Program-made: the position numbers and the translations under genes
Assembly (NCBI RefSeq): GCF_000695625.1
Contig: NZ_JMQI01000021.1
Coordinates: 1 to 64,000 of the forward strand
From: Amycolatopsis rifamycinica
GTDB taxonomy: Bacteria; Actinomycetota; Actinomycetes; Mycobacteriales; Pseudonocardiaceae
Length of the DNA stretch: 64,000 nucleotides
Direction: 5' to 3'
In this document: piece by piece, positions 24,065-33,355 of the stretch
Numbering within the stretch: the first letter of the stretch is position 1
Layout of the letters: every line of letters starts with the position of its first letter
Notes under the pieces: generated by a model
Database searches by the model: none
The model's input: the letters and a program-made list of their open reading frames with translations, nothing else
What the model was told of the DNA's origin: nothing

Positions 24065-25420
24065 TCAAAGCGTCCGGCAGGTGAGCGCCGGGCGGGCGTC
24101 GGCACTTCCGTTCTGCGTCAGGGCGATCAGGCCGAAGGTCGTCGTCGCGTTCGCGTCGAGCTTCGCGTTCCAGTCGGCGTTTTCGACCGTCACCGTGGAA
24201 CCATCGACCGTGTAGGTGCCGTTCCACAAGCCGCTGATGCGGTGACCGGCGGGCAGCTGCCAGCGGACGCTCCAGCCGGACAGGCCCGCGGTGCGGTCGT
24301 TGCGCACCGTCACCTGGACCTGGTAGCCGCCGGGCCAGGAGTTCGTCACCTCGTAGCGGGCGGCGCAGCCCAGGTCGGCCGTCGTCGTCGGCGCGGAAGA
24401 CGCCGGGGGCGGCGAAGCGGACGAAACGGGGGCGGCGACGGTGGTCGTGCCGCCGGGGACCAGCACCGTGCCGATCAGCACGCCGATGGCCAGCAGGACC
24501 GCGCCGGCGGCCGCCGCCAGGACGAGCCGGCGGCGCGGACGGCGGACGCGCAGGAGCCGGGTCCCGGCCCGGGCCCGCGGGCGGGGCGGCGGCAGCGGAC
24601 GGCCGCCGGTGACCGCTTCGAACAGCTCCTGCACCTCCGCCATCGACGGACGGCCTTCGGGGTCCCGCTGCAGCATCCGGGTCAGCACTTCGGCGAGCGG
24701 CCCGCTGTGCCGCGGCGGGGCGATCTCCTCGTTCGCGATGCGCAGCAGGAGCGTGATGGCGTTTTCGTCGTTGCCGAACGGGGGAGCGCCCTCCAGCGCG
24801 CGGTAGAGCGTCGCGCCGAGGGAGAAGACGTCGGACGGGAAGCCGGCTTCGCGGCCGCCGGCGACTTCCGGGGCCAGGTAGGCCGGTGTGCCGGCGATGA
24901 ACCCGCCGCCGGTCACGGTGCCTTCGCCGGTGGCCCGCGAGATGCCGAAGTCGGCGATCTTCGCGACGCCGGCCTCCCCGAGCAGGACGTTGCCGGGGGT
25001 GACGTCGCGGTGCACGACCCCTTCGGCGTGCGCGGCGGCGAGCGCCGACGCGACCTGCACGCCGATGCGCGCCACCTCGTCGGCGGGCAGGCTCTCCCGG
25101 TCGAGCAGGATCTCCGCCAGGCTGCGCGAGGGCAGGTACTCCATCACCAGGTAGGGCCCGCCGGCCGCGTCGACGACGTCGTGCACCGTGATCGCGTGCG
25201 GGTGGCGCAGGCGTGCGGTCAGCCGTGCCTCGCGCAGCGCACGTAGGCGCGCCTGCTCACCGGCGGCCTGCCCGGTGGCCGCGTCGTAGTCCAGCTGCTT
25301 GACCGCGACGACCCGATCGAGCCGCTCGTCGCGGGCGCGCCAGATCACGCCCATCGAGCCCTGGCCGATCCGTTCGGCCAGCCGGTAGCGCCCGGCGATC
25401 AGCTCTCCTGCGTCGGTCAC
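24065..25420 (-). CDS. Membrane Ser/Thr protein kinase with extracellular CBM2 module
   Basis: A 451-aa PknB-type kinase. The glycine loop is IGQGSMG (19-25), with ATP Lys41 (VAVK), catalytic HRDVTPGN (137-144) and DFG (157-159). A basic juxtamembrane stretch is followed by one membrane helix (about 299-321) and a Pro/Ser/Thr linker. The extracellular domain (352-450) is bounded by two Cys and has the conserved Trp and Asn pattern of carbohydrate-binding module 2. The catalytic-loop Lys (HRDxKPxN) is Thr. The ectodomain suggests a polysaccharide or cell-wall sensor. GTG start supported by GGGGAGG. Confidence 0.92.
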   Translation of the reverse strand: MTDAGELIAGRYRLAERIGQGSMGVIWRARDERLDRVVAVKQLDYDAATGQAAGEQARLRALREARLTARLRHPHAITVHDVVDAAGGPYLVMEYLPSRSLAEILLDRESLPADEVARIGVQVASALAAAHAEGVVHRDVTPGNVLLGEAGVAKIADFGISRATGEGTVTGGGFIAGTPAYLAPEVAGGREAGFPSDVFSLGATLYRALEGAPPFGNDENAITLLLRIANEEIAPPRHSGPLAEVLTRMLQRDPEGRPSMAEVQELFEAVTGGRPLPPPRPRARAGTRLLRVRRPRRRLVLAAAAGAVLLAIGVLIGTVLVPGGTTTVAAPVSSASPPPASSAPTTTADLGCAARYEVTNSWPGGYQVQVTVRNDRTAGLSGWSVRWQLPAGHRISGLWNGTYTVDGSTVTVENADWNAKLDANATTTFGLIALTQNGSADARPALTCRTL

Positions 25421-25520
25421 GGCGACCTCCCCGGCCTTCCCTCCCGGACACACGGATGCGGGTGGCGATCGGTTCGAGCCTAACGGCCTGCCCGCCGGTG
25501 TGCCGACGGACAGGCCGTGC

Positions 25521-25982
25521 TCAGGCGCCGGGCCGGTGCAGCTGGTCCCACGCCGGGACGTACGGCGTGAAGCGCAGTTTCATCCCGGCCTCGCCCGGCA
25601 GCTTGTCGGCCTTGCGGGCGTTGCAGCTGCGGGCGGTGCCCCCGCACGCGGCCACCGTGTTGAGCCAGTCGGTCCGGGCGCCGCCGCGGCTCAGCGGCGT
25701 CACGTGGTCGATCGTGGTGGCGCGCTGCCCGCAGTAGGCGCAGCGGTGGCCGTCACGGACCAGCACGCCGCGCCGGGACCAGCGCGGCGGCTGGGTATAT
25801 CGCCACTTCATGACGACATACCGCAGCAACCGCACGATCTTCGGGCGCGGGAACAGCCCGTAGGCGAGGCCATCCTCGGCTTCGTGGATTTCGGCGACGT
25901 GGCGCACGAGCATGCGGATCGCGTGCGGGACCGAAACGGTCTGCAGCGGCTCGTAGCCGGCGTTCAGGACGAGCACCTTCAC
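25521..25982 (-). CDS. HNH endonuclease-family protein
   Basis: A 153-aa protein starting VKVLVLNAGYEPLQTVSV, as in many actinobacterial HNH proteins. The nuclease core has CAYCG (zinc knuckle), TTIDHVTPLSRGG (HNH His) and the downstream CNARKADK. It is presumed to be a DNA-acting metal-dependent nuclease; its target is unknown. GTG chosen because AAGGGAG precedes it and homology begins there. It stands alone. Confidence 0.9.
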   Translation of the reverse strand: MKVLVLNAGYEPLQTVSVPHAIRMLVRHVAEIHEAEDGLAYGLFPRPKIVRLLRYVVMKWRYTQPPRWSRRGVLVRDGHRCAYCGQRATTIDHVTPLSRGGARTDWLNTVAACGGTARSCNARKADKLPGEAGMKLRFTPYVPAWDQLHRPGA

Positions 25983-26074
25983 AGCGCACTCCCTTTCGAC
26001 GATGGGACGCGGGACGCTTTCCCGCTGGGCCGAAATCATCGTCGCCGAGGGGCTTGACCTGCGTCAATCGTGTT

Positions 26075-27013
26075 TCACGGCAGCGGATGCGCGCGGAAGA
26101 ACCGCCAGATGACCGGCGTCGCGTCGATCACCGACGGCGTCGCGGAATCGTTGTTGGGCCGGGTGCTGGGCCACACGTGCCCGGCGCCTTCGACGCGGTA
26201 GTGCTCGAGGACGCCGTGCCGGTCGCAGCCGAGCCACTTCTCGGCGACCACCCCGGTGACCGGCGTCCACGACACCGGATCGGGCCGGCAACCGTCCCTT
26301 GTGGACCAGGCCGCCAGCCAGTCCGGGATCGCGGGCAGGCCCTTCGCGGGGTTGCCGGTGTAGGGGATCGTCGTGTCGGCGGTGCCGTGGAAGTCGAGGA
26401 CCGGCACCGGACGGCTCGGGTGGCACGCGCCGCCCTGGGGGTAGAACGCGCCGGAGACCGGGGCGAACGCGGCGATCCGCCCGGCCAGGCGGCAGGCGAG
26501 CACGCCGACGAACCCGCCGCCGTTGGACTTGCCGGCCGCGTAGATCCGGCCCGGGTCGACGCAGAGCGTGCGCTGCAGCGCGGTCAGCAGGTCGCTGGTG
26601 AACAGGACGTCGTCCGCGGCGGCCGAGTAGGGCGCCCCGGTCCACGCGGACTCGCCGTCGGTGCCGATCAGGCCCTGCGGGTAGACCGCGATCGCGTCCA
26701 GTGCCGAGAAGCCGGACAGCTCCTCCTGGTACTGCGAGGTCCGCTTGTGCCCGTGGAAGGACAGGACCAGGGGGTACGGCCGGTGCGGGTCGTACCGGGC
26801 GGGCAGGTGGACGGTGTACTCGCGGTCCAGGCCGCCCGAGGTGACGTGCCGGGTGGTCGTCACCCCGGCCGCGAAGCCCGCGGGACTCCCGCAGCCGGTG
26901 GTGCGGACGGGGTGGTCGGCGACGCCGGCCGCGCCGGCGGGCGCGGCGAAGGCGGTGGTCAGGGCGCAGGCCGTGGCGAACACGGCCGCCCACCGGGGGA
27001 AACGTCCGGGCAC
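26075..27013 (-). CDS. Secreted PHB-depolymerase-like esterase
   Basis: A 312-aa exported alpha/beta hydrolase of the esterase PHB depolymerase/LpqC group. A signal peptide of about 28 residues precedes the mature protein. The lipase box is AAGKSNGGGF, a likely acid is in DFHGTADTTIPY, and the base is in GAGHVWP. Substrates may be polyhydroxyalkanoate, feruloyl or acetyl-xylan esters. AAGGAGGA fixes the GTG start. It is divergent from htpG. Confidence 0.88.
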   Translation of the reverse strand: MPGRFPRWAAVFATACALTTAFAAPAGAAGVADHPVRTTGCGSPAGFAAGVTTTRHVTSGGLDREYTVHLPARYDPHRPYPLVLSFHGHKRTSQYQEELSGFSALDAIAVYPQGLIGTDGESAWTGAPYSAAADDVLFTSDLLTALQRTLCVDPGRIYAAGKSNGGGFVGVLACRLAGRIAAFAPVSGAFYPQGGACHPSRPVPVLDFHGTADTTIPYTGNPAKGLPAIPDWLAAWSTRDGCRPDPVSWTPVTGVVAEKWLGCDRHGVLEHYRVEGAGHVWPSTRPNNDSATPSVIDATPVIWRFFRAHPLP

Positions 27014-27186
27014 TCGATCCTCCTTGATCGACAACGGGGTGTGGCCAGCATCACCCGAGGGGCCCGCGGCCCCTAGATTGCGTTCATAAAGTGCGCGGTC
27101 GGAACCGTCGGACCCGCTCGGTAGGATCGACCTGGCCTCGGGCCCCCGGGACACGCGCACCCTCGGACACGCGGAAAGGAATGGAA

Positions 27187-29082
27187 GTGACTGCCCCGAT
27201 CGAGACGCTGGAGTTCCAGTCGGAAGCGCGTCAGCTGCTCCAGCTGATGATCCATTCGATCTATTCGAACAAGGACACGTTCCTGCGGGAGCTCGTGTCG
27301 AACGCCTCCGACGCCCTCGACAAGCTGCGGCTGGAGTCGTACCGCGACAAGGACCTCGAGGCGGACACCGGCGACCTGCACATCGCGATCGAGACCGATC
27401 CGGAGGCGCGGACCCTGACGGTGCGCGACAACGGCATCGGCATGACCCGCGACGAGGTCGTCGCCCTGATCGGGACGATCGCCAAGTCCGGCACCGCCGA
27501 CTTCCTGACCAAGCTGAAGGAGGCGAAGGACGCGGCGGCGTCGCAGGACCTGATCGGGCAGTTCGGCGTCGGGTTCTACGCGAGCTTCATGGTCGCGGAC
27601 AAGGTCACGCTCGTGACGCGCCGCGCGGGCACCGCCGAGGGCGTCCGCTGGGAGTCGACCGGCGAAGGCACGTACACGATCCAGCCGGTCGAAGACGCGC
27701 CCCAGGGCACCGCGGTCACGCTGCACCTCAAGCCCGAGGACACCGAGGACCACCTCTACGACTACACGTCCGCGGCGAAGATCCGCGAGATCGTCAAGCG
27801 GTACTCCGACTTCATCACCTGGCCGATCCGGATGCAGGGCGAGGGCGAAGACGCCGAGGTCGAGACCGTCAACTCGATGAAGGCCCTGTGGGCGCGCTCG
27901 TCGAGCGAGGTCTCCGAGGACGAGTACCACGAGTTCTACAAGCACGTCAGCCACGACTGGCAGGACCCGCTGGAGACGATCCGGCTGCAGGCCGAAGGCA
28001 CGTTCGAGTACCAGGCGCTGCTGTTCCTGCCCTCGCACGCGCCGATGGACCTGTTCCTGCGGGAGCGCAAGCGCGGCGTGCAGCTCTACGTCAAGCGCGT
28101 CTTCATCATGGACGACTGCGAGTCGCTCGTCCCCGAGTACCTCCGGTTCGTCAAGGGCGTCGTCGACGCGCAGGACCTCTCGCTGAACGTCTCGCGGGAG
28201 ATCCTCCAGCAGGACCGGCAGATCCAGCTGATCCGCCGTCGCCTGGTCAAGAAGGTGCTCTCGACGGTCAAGACGATGATGACCGCGGACGCCGAGAAGT
28301 ACGCGACGTTCTGGCGCGAGTTCGGCCGGGCGGTGAAGGAGGGCCTGCTCGACGACTTCGAGAACCGCGAGGCCATCCTCGAGATCTCGTCGTTCGCCTC
28401 GACGCACGACGCCGAGAAGCCGACGTCGCTGCGCGAGTACGTCGAGCGGATGAAGGACGGCCAGCAGCACATCTACTACATGACCGGCGAATCGCGCTCG
28501 GCGATCGAGAACTCGCCGCACATGGAGGCGTTCCGCGCCAAGGGCTTCGAGGTGCTGGTGCTGACCGACCCGATCGACGAGATGTGGGTCGACGCGGTGC
28601 CGGGCTTCGACGGCAAGCAGTTCCAGTCGATCGCCAAGGGCCAGGTCGACCTCGAGTCGGAGGACGACAAGAAGGCCACCGAGGTCGCCCGCGAGCAGCA
28701 GAAGAAGGACTTCGAGGGCCTGCTGACGTTCATGGGGACGGCGCTGGGCGAGACGGTCAAGGAGGTCCGTCTCTCGTCGCGGCTGACGACGTCGCCGGCC
28801 TGCATCGTCGGCGACACGCACGACCTGACCCCGACGCTGGAGAAGATGTACCGCGCGATGGGGCAGGAACTGCCGCCGATCAAGCGCATCCTCGAGCTCA
28901 ACCCGGAGCACGCGCTGGTGACCGGGCTGCGCGAGGCCCACGCGGCCCGCCCGGACGACGAGGGCCTGGCCGAGACGGCCGAGCTGCTCTACGGCATGGC
29001 GCTGCTGGCCGAGGGCGGCGAACTCGCCGACCCGTCACGGTTCATCAAGCTCCTGGCCGGCCGCCTGGAGAAGACCCTCTGA
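27187..29082 (+). CDS. htpG: Molecular chaperone HtpG (Hsp90)
   Basis: A 631-aa Hsp90 with N-terminal GHKL ATPase domain: [14 protein letters not shown] and [11 protein letters not shown] are all present. A middle domain and C-terminal dimerisation domain follow, giving full length. GTG 27187 is preferred because AAAGGA lies six bases upstream; ATG 27181 would sit directly on that sequence. The divergent region contains a 7-bp-arm hairpin (27058-27074) of unknown role. No CIRCE or HAIR element was recognised. Confidence 0.96.
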
Positions 29083-29095
29083 CGTCTCCTGACGC

Positions 29096-29139
29096 TCGTG
29101 CGTGGTAAGGCAGGTTCTGACCCGCCTTACCACGCACGA
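29096..29139. terminator. Strong 16-bp stem terminator between convergent genes
   Basis: Arms 29096-29111 and 29124-29139 are perfectly complementary (core CGTGGTAAGGC/GCCTTACCACG) around a 12-base loop. It lies between htpG and the GH76 gene and can serve both. Confidence 0.85.
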
Positions 29140-29156
29140 CAAGCCGGGTGGATCGG

Positions 29157-30584
29157 TCAGGGGGCCGCGTTCATCAGGTCCAGTGCGCTCTGCTGGCGAG
29201 CCGCGTCGGGCTGGTCGAACGGGCCTGCCCACATCAAGCCGTACGCGTCCGCGCTGTTCCGGTCGTTCGCGTACGCCGCGTTCGCCTGTCGCTGCAGGTA
29301 GGGCGTGTACGGACGGTCCGTCAGGGCCGCGTTCAGCACCGCCAGGTCGCGGACGTACACGCCCTTGAAGCTCGGGCCGTCGACGCCGCCACCGCCGGCC
29401 GTCTCGCCCGGGTCGCGGAGGACGCCGCCCGGGTTCAGGCCGGTGTTCGTCGTCGAGGCGTTCGCCATCGCGCGGGCCTTCGTCAGCAGGCCCGCGTCGC
29501 CGGTGGCGCGGTACAGCTCGGTGAGCGCCGCCAGGGGCACGCCCTGGTTGTACGTCCAGACCGGCTGGCCGTTGTTCGCGCAGGTCGACGTGGTCAGGCC
29601 GTCGTTGACCAGGTTCGAGCCGTTGATCATCCCGCTGCCCGCGAACCACGTCCAGCCCGCGCGGGCGCGCGCCAGGTACGTCGTGTCGCCCGGGATGCGG
29701 TTGTGCAGGGCCGCGTTCAGCTGGACGTACAGCGAGTTCGGGATCGCGTTCTTGTAGGTGCGGCTCGTGCTCCACCAGACCCCGCCGCCGCAGACGCCGT
29801 CCCAGTACGCGTACATGTGGTCGGCGTCGGCGCGCGCGGTGTTCAGGTACTTGCTGTCGCCCGTCAGGTCGTAGGCGTCCACCCATGCCAGGCCCCACCA
29901 GCCCGTGTCGTCCAGGTAGTCGTTCCGGAACTGGCCGCCCTGCGCGGCGAGGTTCTTCGTGTACGTCGTGTCGATCGCGTAGCGGTAGCTGCCCATGCCG
30001 CTGATCCGGGCGTTGTCGATGACCGCGGTCAGCGCGTTGGCCGAGTTCCACCACCCGGTCGTGTCGAAGAGGCCGGTGCCGAGGTTGTACCGCTCCATCA
30101 GCGCCGTGGCGGCCGCGGTGCGCCGGTCCCAGGCGTTCCACGTCGGACGCGCCCAGCCGGTGCAGGCGATGGTGCCCGACCCCGCGGGCTGCCCGCACGC
30201 GCGCAGCAGTCCGACGCCCTTGTTCGCCCAGTCGTCGGCGTTGTACATCAGCGTCCGCCAGCCGGTCGCGCCCGGCGGCGTCGCGGTGTCGCCGAGTTTG
30301 CTGCCCGACGCCCACGTGCGCCCGGCGTCGAACGAGCGGTCCAGCCAGACGTGGTCGCCGGCCGCGCCGCCGGTGATCGCCGCCCAGCCCATGTCGTCGG
30401 CGTCGTCGAGGTGCAGGGAGATCCGGCGGGATCCGGTGGTCACGGAGACGCCTTCGCGATCACCGGGGGACAAGGCCGGATCCCGCGCATCGCAGTACTT
30501 GTCACAGATCGGGGTGGCGGCGGCCGGGGCCGCGGCGGGCGTGGCCGCCATGACCACGGCGAGCAGGGCGACAAGGAAGTGCAT
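29157..30584 (-). CDS. Secreted GH76 alpha-1,6-mannanase
   Basis: A 475-aa exported glycoside hydrolase. A signal peptide (about 1-24) is followed by a beta-rich region of about 115 aa (SLHLDDADDMGWAAI, then DHVWLDRSFDAGRTW). The GH76 alpha/alpha barrel (about 150-470) has the catalytic Asp pair at 225-226 (NDYLDDTGWWGLAW). It cleaves alpha-1,6-mannan such as fungal or actinobacterial wall mannan. The 252 bp upstream hold no gene; they contain a direct repeat CCGGGACAGG/CCGGACAGG near 30655-30672 that could be regulatory. Confidence 0.93.
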   Translation of the reverse strand: MHFLVALLAVVMAATPAAAPAAATPICDKYCDARDPALSPGDREGVSVTTGSRRISLHLDDADDMGWAAITGGAAGDHVWLDRSFDAGRTWASGSKLGDTATPPGATGWRTLMYNADDWANKGVGLLRACGQPAGSGTIACTGWARPTWNAWDRRTAAATALMERYNLGTGLFDTTGWWNSANALTAVIDNARISGMGSYRYAIDTTYTKNLAAQGGQFRNDYLDDTGWWGLAWVDAYDLTGDSKYLNTARADADHMYAYWDGVCGGGVWWSTSRTYKNAIPNSLYVQLNAALHNRIPGDTTYLARARAGWTWFAGSGMINGSNLVNDGLTTSTCANNGQPVWTYNQGVPLAALTELYRATGDAGLLTKARAMANASTTNTGLNPGGVLRDPGETAGGGGVDGPSFKGVYVRDLAVLNAALTDRPYTPYLQRQANAAYANDRNSADAYGLMWAGPFDQPDAARQQSALDLMNAAP

Positions 30585-30836
30585 CGGTCACCTTCCGCGT
30601 TGAAGGGCGATGGTTCCATTGTGGCGTCCCGATCTCAGTGGTCCAGTCCTTTCCGGGACAGGTTCCGGACAGGAATTCACCCCCGCCGCGCGCTCGGCAG
30701 GAGCCGGCACCGCACCGCGATCCCGGTGCCGAGCGCGGCGGCCGCGGGCGTGGTGGGCGGAGGAGTGGTCGCGGGCGCCGGGGCGCCTGAGCCGCGCGGA
30801 CGCTTGAGCCCGCCGCCCGGCGGGTATCCCGGGCCC

Positions 30837-31175
30837 ATGACGAATCTCGACGACACCACGACCGCGAAGCTCGACGAATTCGTGCTCGCCCGGCTCGCGG
30901 AGGACGAAGAGCGCGTCCGGGCGGGGGAACTGCCGCTGATCGACGAGGCCGAACGCCGCGGGCGGCTGCGGATCATGTACGCCGACGACGAGGACGGGCT
31001 GCTGCTGGCCGGCGGGCCGGTCGAGGCGACGGAGGACCGGCACCCGGTGCCGTTCGCCGAAAAGGCGGAGTTCCTGCGCCGCGAGATCCGCGACGCCCAC
31101 GACGACGCGTCCGTCAAGCTGATCGCGTCCGTGTACGAAGCCCACCCCGACTGGCGCGACGAGTGGCGCCCGTGA
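30837..31175 (+). CDS. Small acidic protein, DUF6221-like
   Basis: A 112-aa acidic soluble protein (LDEFVLARLAEDEERVRAGE near the N-terminus, VKLIASVYEAHPDWRDEWRP at the C-terminus). The FVLARLAEDE opening and the YxxHPDWxxEW end match small actinobacterial proteins annotated DUF6221; I am moderately sure of that. It ends 4 bp before a phosphoribosyltransferase gene, suggesting an operon. Confidence 0.75.
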   Translation: MTNLDDTTTAKLDEFVLARLAEDEERVRAGELPLIDEAERRGRLRIMYADDEDGLLLAGGPVEATEDRHPVPFAEKAEFLRREIRDAHDDASVKLIASVYEAHPDWRDEWRP

Positions 31176-31179
31176 CCTG

Positions 31180-31830
31180 ATGCCCGCGCGGCCGGCTCGT
31201 CCGCGGATCTTCGCCGACCGGGAGGACGGCGGCCGCCGGCTCGCGGGCGAGCTGCGGGAGCGGGCCTGGGCCGACGCGGTCGTGCTCGGGCTCGCCCGCG
31301 GCGGGGTGCCCGTGGCCGCCGTCGTCGCGCGGTGGCTCGGTGCCGAACTGGACGTCGCGGTGGCCCGCAAGATCGGCGCGCCGGGCCACCGCGAGTACGG
31401 CGTCGGCGCGGTCACCCCCGACGGCCCGGCGATCTACGACGAAGCCGGCCTGCGCGCGCTGAAGCTGACCGCCGCGCGGATGGCCCGGGCCGAGAGCCGG
31501 GAACGGGCCGAGGCGTGCCGTCGGATCGAGCGCTACCGCGCCGGCCGACCGCCCGCCGGCCTCACCGGCCGGGACGTCCTGCTGGTCGACGACGGGCTTG
31601 CGACCGGCGTCACCGCGACGGCTGCGCTGCGTGACGTCCGCGCCGCCCGCCCGCGGACGCTCGTGTTCGCGACGCCGGTCGCCGCCCCCGGCGCGGCCGC
31701 GCGCCTGCTGGGCGAAGCCGACGACGTCGTCTGCGTCGCCGAACCACCGGAGTTCCGCGCGGTCGGCCAGTGGTACGCCGACTTCCGTCAGCTCGGTGAC
31801 GACGACGTCCTGGCCCTGCTCGCCCCGTGA
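31180..31830 (+). CDS. Phosphoribosyltransferase-family protein
   Basis: A 216-aa PRTase-fold protein with the PRPP-binding loop DVLLVDDGLATGVTATAAL (about 128-146) and an N-terminal LGLARGGVPVAAVVARWL segment. It resembles stand-alone PRTase-domain proteins often linked to dienelactone hydrolase or erythromycin-esterase fusions. The nucleobase substrate, if any, is unknown. Confidence 0.9.
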   Translation: MPARPARPRIFADREDGGRRLAGELRERAWADAVVLGLARGGVPVAAVVARWLGAELDVAVARKIGAPGHREYGVGAVTPDGPAIYDEAGLRALKLTAARMARAESRERAEACRRIERYRAGRPPAGLTGRDVLLVDDGLATGVTATAALRDVRAARPRTLVFATPVAAPGAAARLLGEADDVVCVAEPPEFRAVGQWYADFRQLGDDDVLALLAP

Positions 31831-31915
31831 CTCCACTCGGGGTGCACCCGGGTTGACCGGGTGGGTGACGGGGTATCACCCGATGGGGGCACCGACCGAA
31901 GAGGCGGGAGCGGGG

Positions 31916-32338
31916 ATGAGCGAACGGGACGGGCTCGGCGCCGCGGCGCGCGGTCTACGGCAGTACCTGCTGGCCGTCGCGGCTAAACTGGACGCACCCG
32001 CCTGGTTCTGCGAGGTGGACGTCCCGGCCGGCGCGTATGTGGCACTGGAGCGCCGCCTCACGCGATTCCCGGACCACGAAACGGCATTGCTGTGGGACGA
32101 GCGCGACGGCTGGGCGGCCGCGGTGGAGTCCGCCGCCGGCGAGGAGGTCATCGTTCTCGCCTACCTGGGTGAAGACGTCCTGCCCCCGCCCGAGGTGGTC
32201 GTGGAGTTCGTGGCGGGCATGTACGGCGAGAAGTACCCAGGGCGGCCGGACCCGCCGGACTTCCGGAGACCCGGCACCGCGGACGGCTTCGACGAACGCC
32301 TGGCCGCCTACGCCGGCGACCCGGTGGGGCAGGCCTGA
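31916..32338 (+). CDS. DUF6292-like protein
   Basis: A 140-aa soluble protein (LRQYLLAVAAKLDAPAWFCE, RRLTRFPDHETALLWDERDG, EEVIVLAYLGEDVLPPPEVV). This layout matches the actinobacterial DUF6292 family, function unknown. An in-frame ATG at 31882 exists; the ATG at 31916 is preferred because it follows GGGAGCGGGG and gives the usual N-terminus. Confidence 0.75.
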   Translation: MSERDGLGAAARGLRQYLLAVAAKLDAPAWFCEVDVPAGAYVALERRLTRFPDHETALLWDERDGWAAAVESAAGEEVIVLAYLGEDVLPPPEVVVEFVAGMYGEKYPGRPDPPDFRRPGTADGFDERLAAYAGDPVGQA

Positions 32339-32339
32339 G

Positions 32340-32702
32340 TCAGCGGGCCGGCAGGACGCAGAACTCGTTGCCCTCCGGGTCGGCGAGCACGATCCACGGG
32401 TCGTCGGGCGGGTCCTCGAGGACCTTCGCCCCGAGCATCACCAGGCGTTCGACCTCGGCCCGCTGATCCCCTTCGACCGGCGCCAGATCCAGGTGCAGCC
32501 GGTTCTTGCCGGCCTTCTCTTCGGGCACCGGCTGAAACAGCAACGCCGGCCCGTCTTCGAAGTCGAGCTGGCGGTAGGTCAGGCCGTGGGAATCGGTCCA
32601 CGTGCGGCTCTTCGCGTTGCCGAGGGCCGCGGACCAGAATTCGGCCAGCAGGTCCGGCCGTCGGCAGTCCACCGCCACCGCAAGGATCCGCGCGGCCGTC
32701 AT
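32340..32702 (-). CDS. VOC-family (glyoxalase-like) protein
   Basis: A 120-aa glyoxalase-fold protein with paired beta-alpha-beta modules (ILAVAVDCRRPDLLAEFWSA, then RLHLDLAPVEG) and the C-terminal DPEGNEFCVL. Proteins of this small type act in detoxification or antibiotic binding; the ligand is unknown. Its start overlaps the upstream gene's stop by 4 bp. It is related in sequence to the VOC protein at 63609. Confidence 0.88.
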   Translation of the reverse strand: MTAARILAVAVDCRRPDLLAEFWSAALGNAKSRTWTDSHGLTYRQLDFEDGPALLFQPVPEEKAGKNRLHLDLAPVEGDQRAEVERLVMLGAKVLEDPPDDPWIVLADPEGNEFCVLPAR

Positions 32703-33127
32703 GCCTGCGCCACGATGCGGTTGATGGCTTCGGCGACCAGGTCCGGTTCGGACACCGTCACCGTCAGGCCCGGGTGGCGGACGCGGCCCCACGGGTCGAT
32801 GCCGCGGACCGGTTCGCGGAACCGGAGGCACACGCCACCTTCGGTCGTCGTGCCGAAAGTCAGGCCGCGGTCGGCCAGGGAAAGGCGGACGCCGAACACG
32901 CGGAAAGCCCGGTACGGGCCGGTGGCCTCGGCCCCGGCGAGGTTGCTCAACGGGGTTTCGACCAGCCACGGTCCGAACCGGACGCGCAGGCCCGCGGCGT
33001 CCAGTTCCAGACCGGCCCGCGGCCCCAGGATGCGGCGCAGCCACCCGGGACCGGCGAAGTCCGCGTGGAGGCGGTAGTGCACGACGACGGCGGGTTCGCC
33101 CACCGCCGCCGCTTCGCTCGTGGTCAT
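32699..33127 (-). CDS. Conserved hypothetical protein
   Basis: A 142-aa soluble beta-rich protein (VVVHYRLHADFAGPG, LELDAAGLRVRFGPW, LSLADRGLTFGTT). It resembles small conserved actinobacterial proteins without a known function. It is translationally coupled on both sides (4-bp overlaps) to a small acidic protein and the VOC gene. Confidence 0.75.
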   Translation of the reverse strand: MTTSEAAAVGEPAVVVHYRLHADFAGPGWLRRILGPRAGLELDAAGLRVRFGPWLVETPLSNLAGAEATGPYRAFRVFGVRLSLADRGLTFGTTTEGGVCLRFREPVRGIDPWGRVRHPGLTVTVSEPDLVAEAINRIVAQA

Positions 33128-33291
33128 GCGCCGCCGCCCAGTGGCGGGACGTCCGATTCGTCGTCGGCCGGGAGTTCGGGCTCGCGCCACTCCTCGGCGC
33201 GGGACGGGCCGTTGCCCTGCAGGGTCCCGCGCAGCTCGGCCTTCAGAGCGTCGTCCTCCCGGGGTGAATGCCGGTCGCTTTCGCGGTGCAT
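33124..33291 (-). CDS. Small conserved acidic protein
   Basis: A 55-aa hydrophilic protein (EDDALKAELRGTLQGNGPSR, AEEWREPELPADD). It resembles short actinobacterial proteins with a DDALK...EEWREPE pattern. GAAGGAGG before the ATG at 33291 supports this start over one 15 bases upstream. It overlaps the next gene by 4 bp. Confidence 0.75.
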   Translation of the reverse strand: MHRESDRHSPREDDALKAELRGTLQGNGPSRAEEWREPELPADDESDVPPLGGGA

Positions 33292-33355
33292 GGGAACCTC
33301 CTTCACGCGGTGTCCTTCCCGGCTACCCGGTGACCCCCCGGCGAAACGACCGAGG

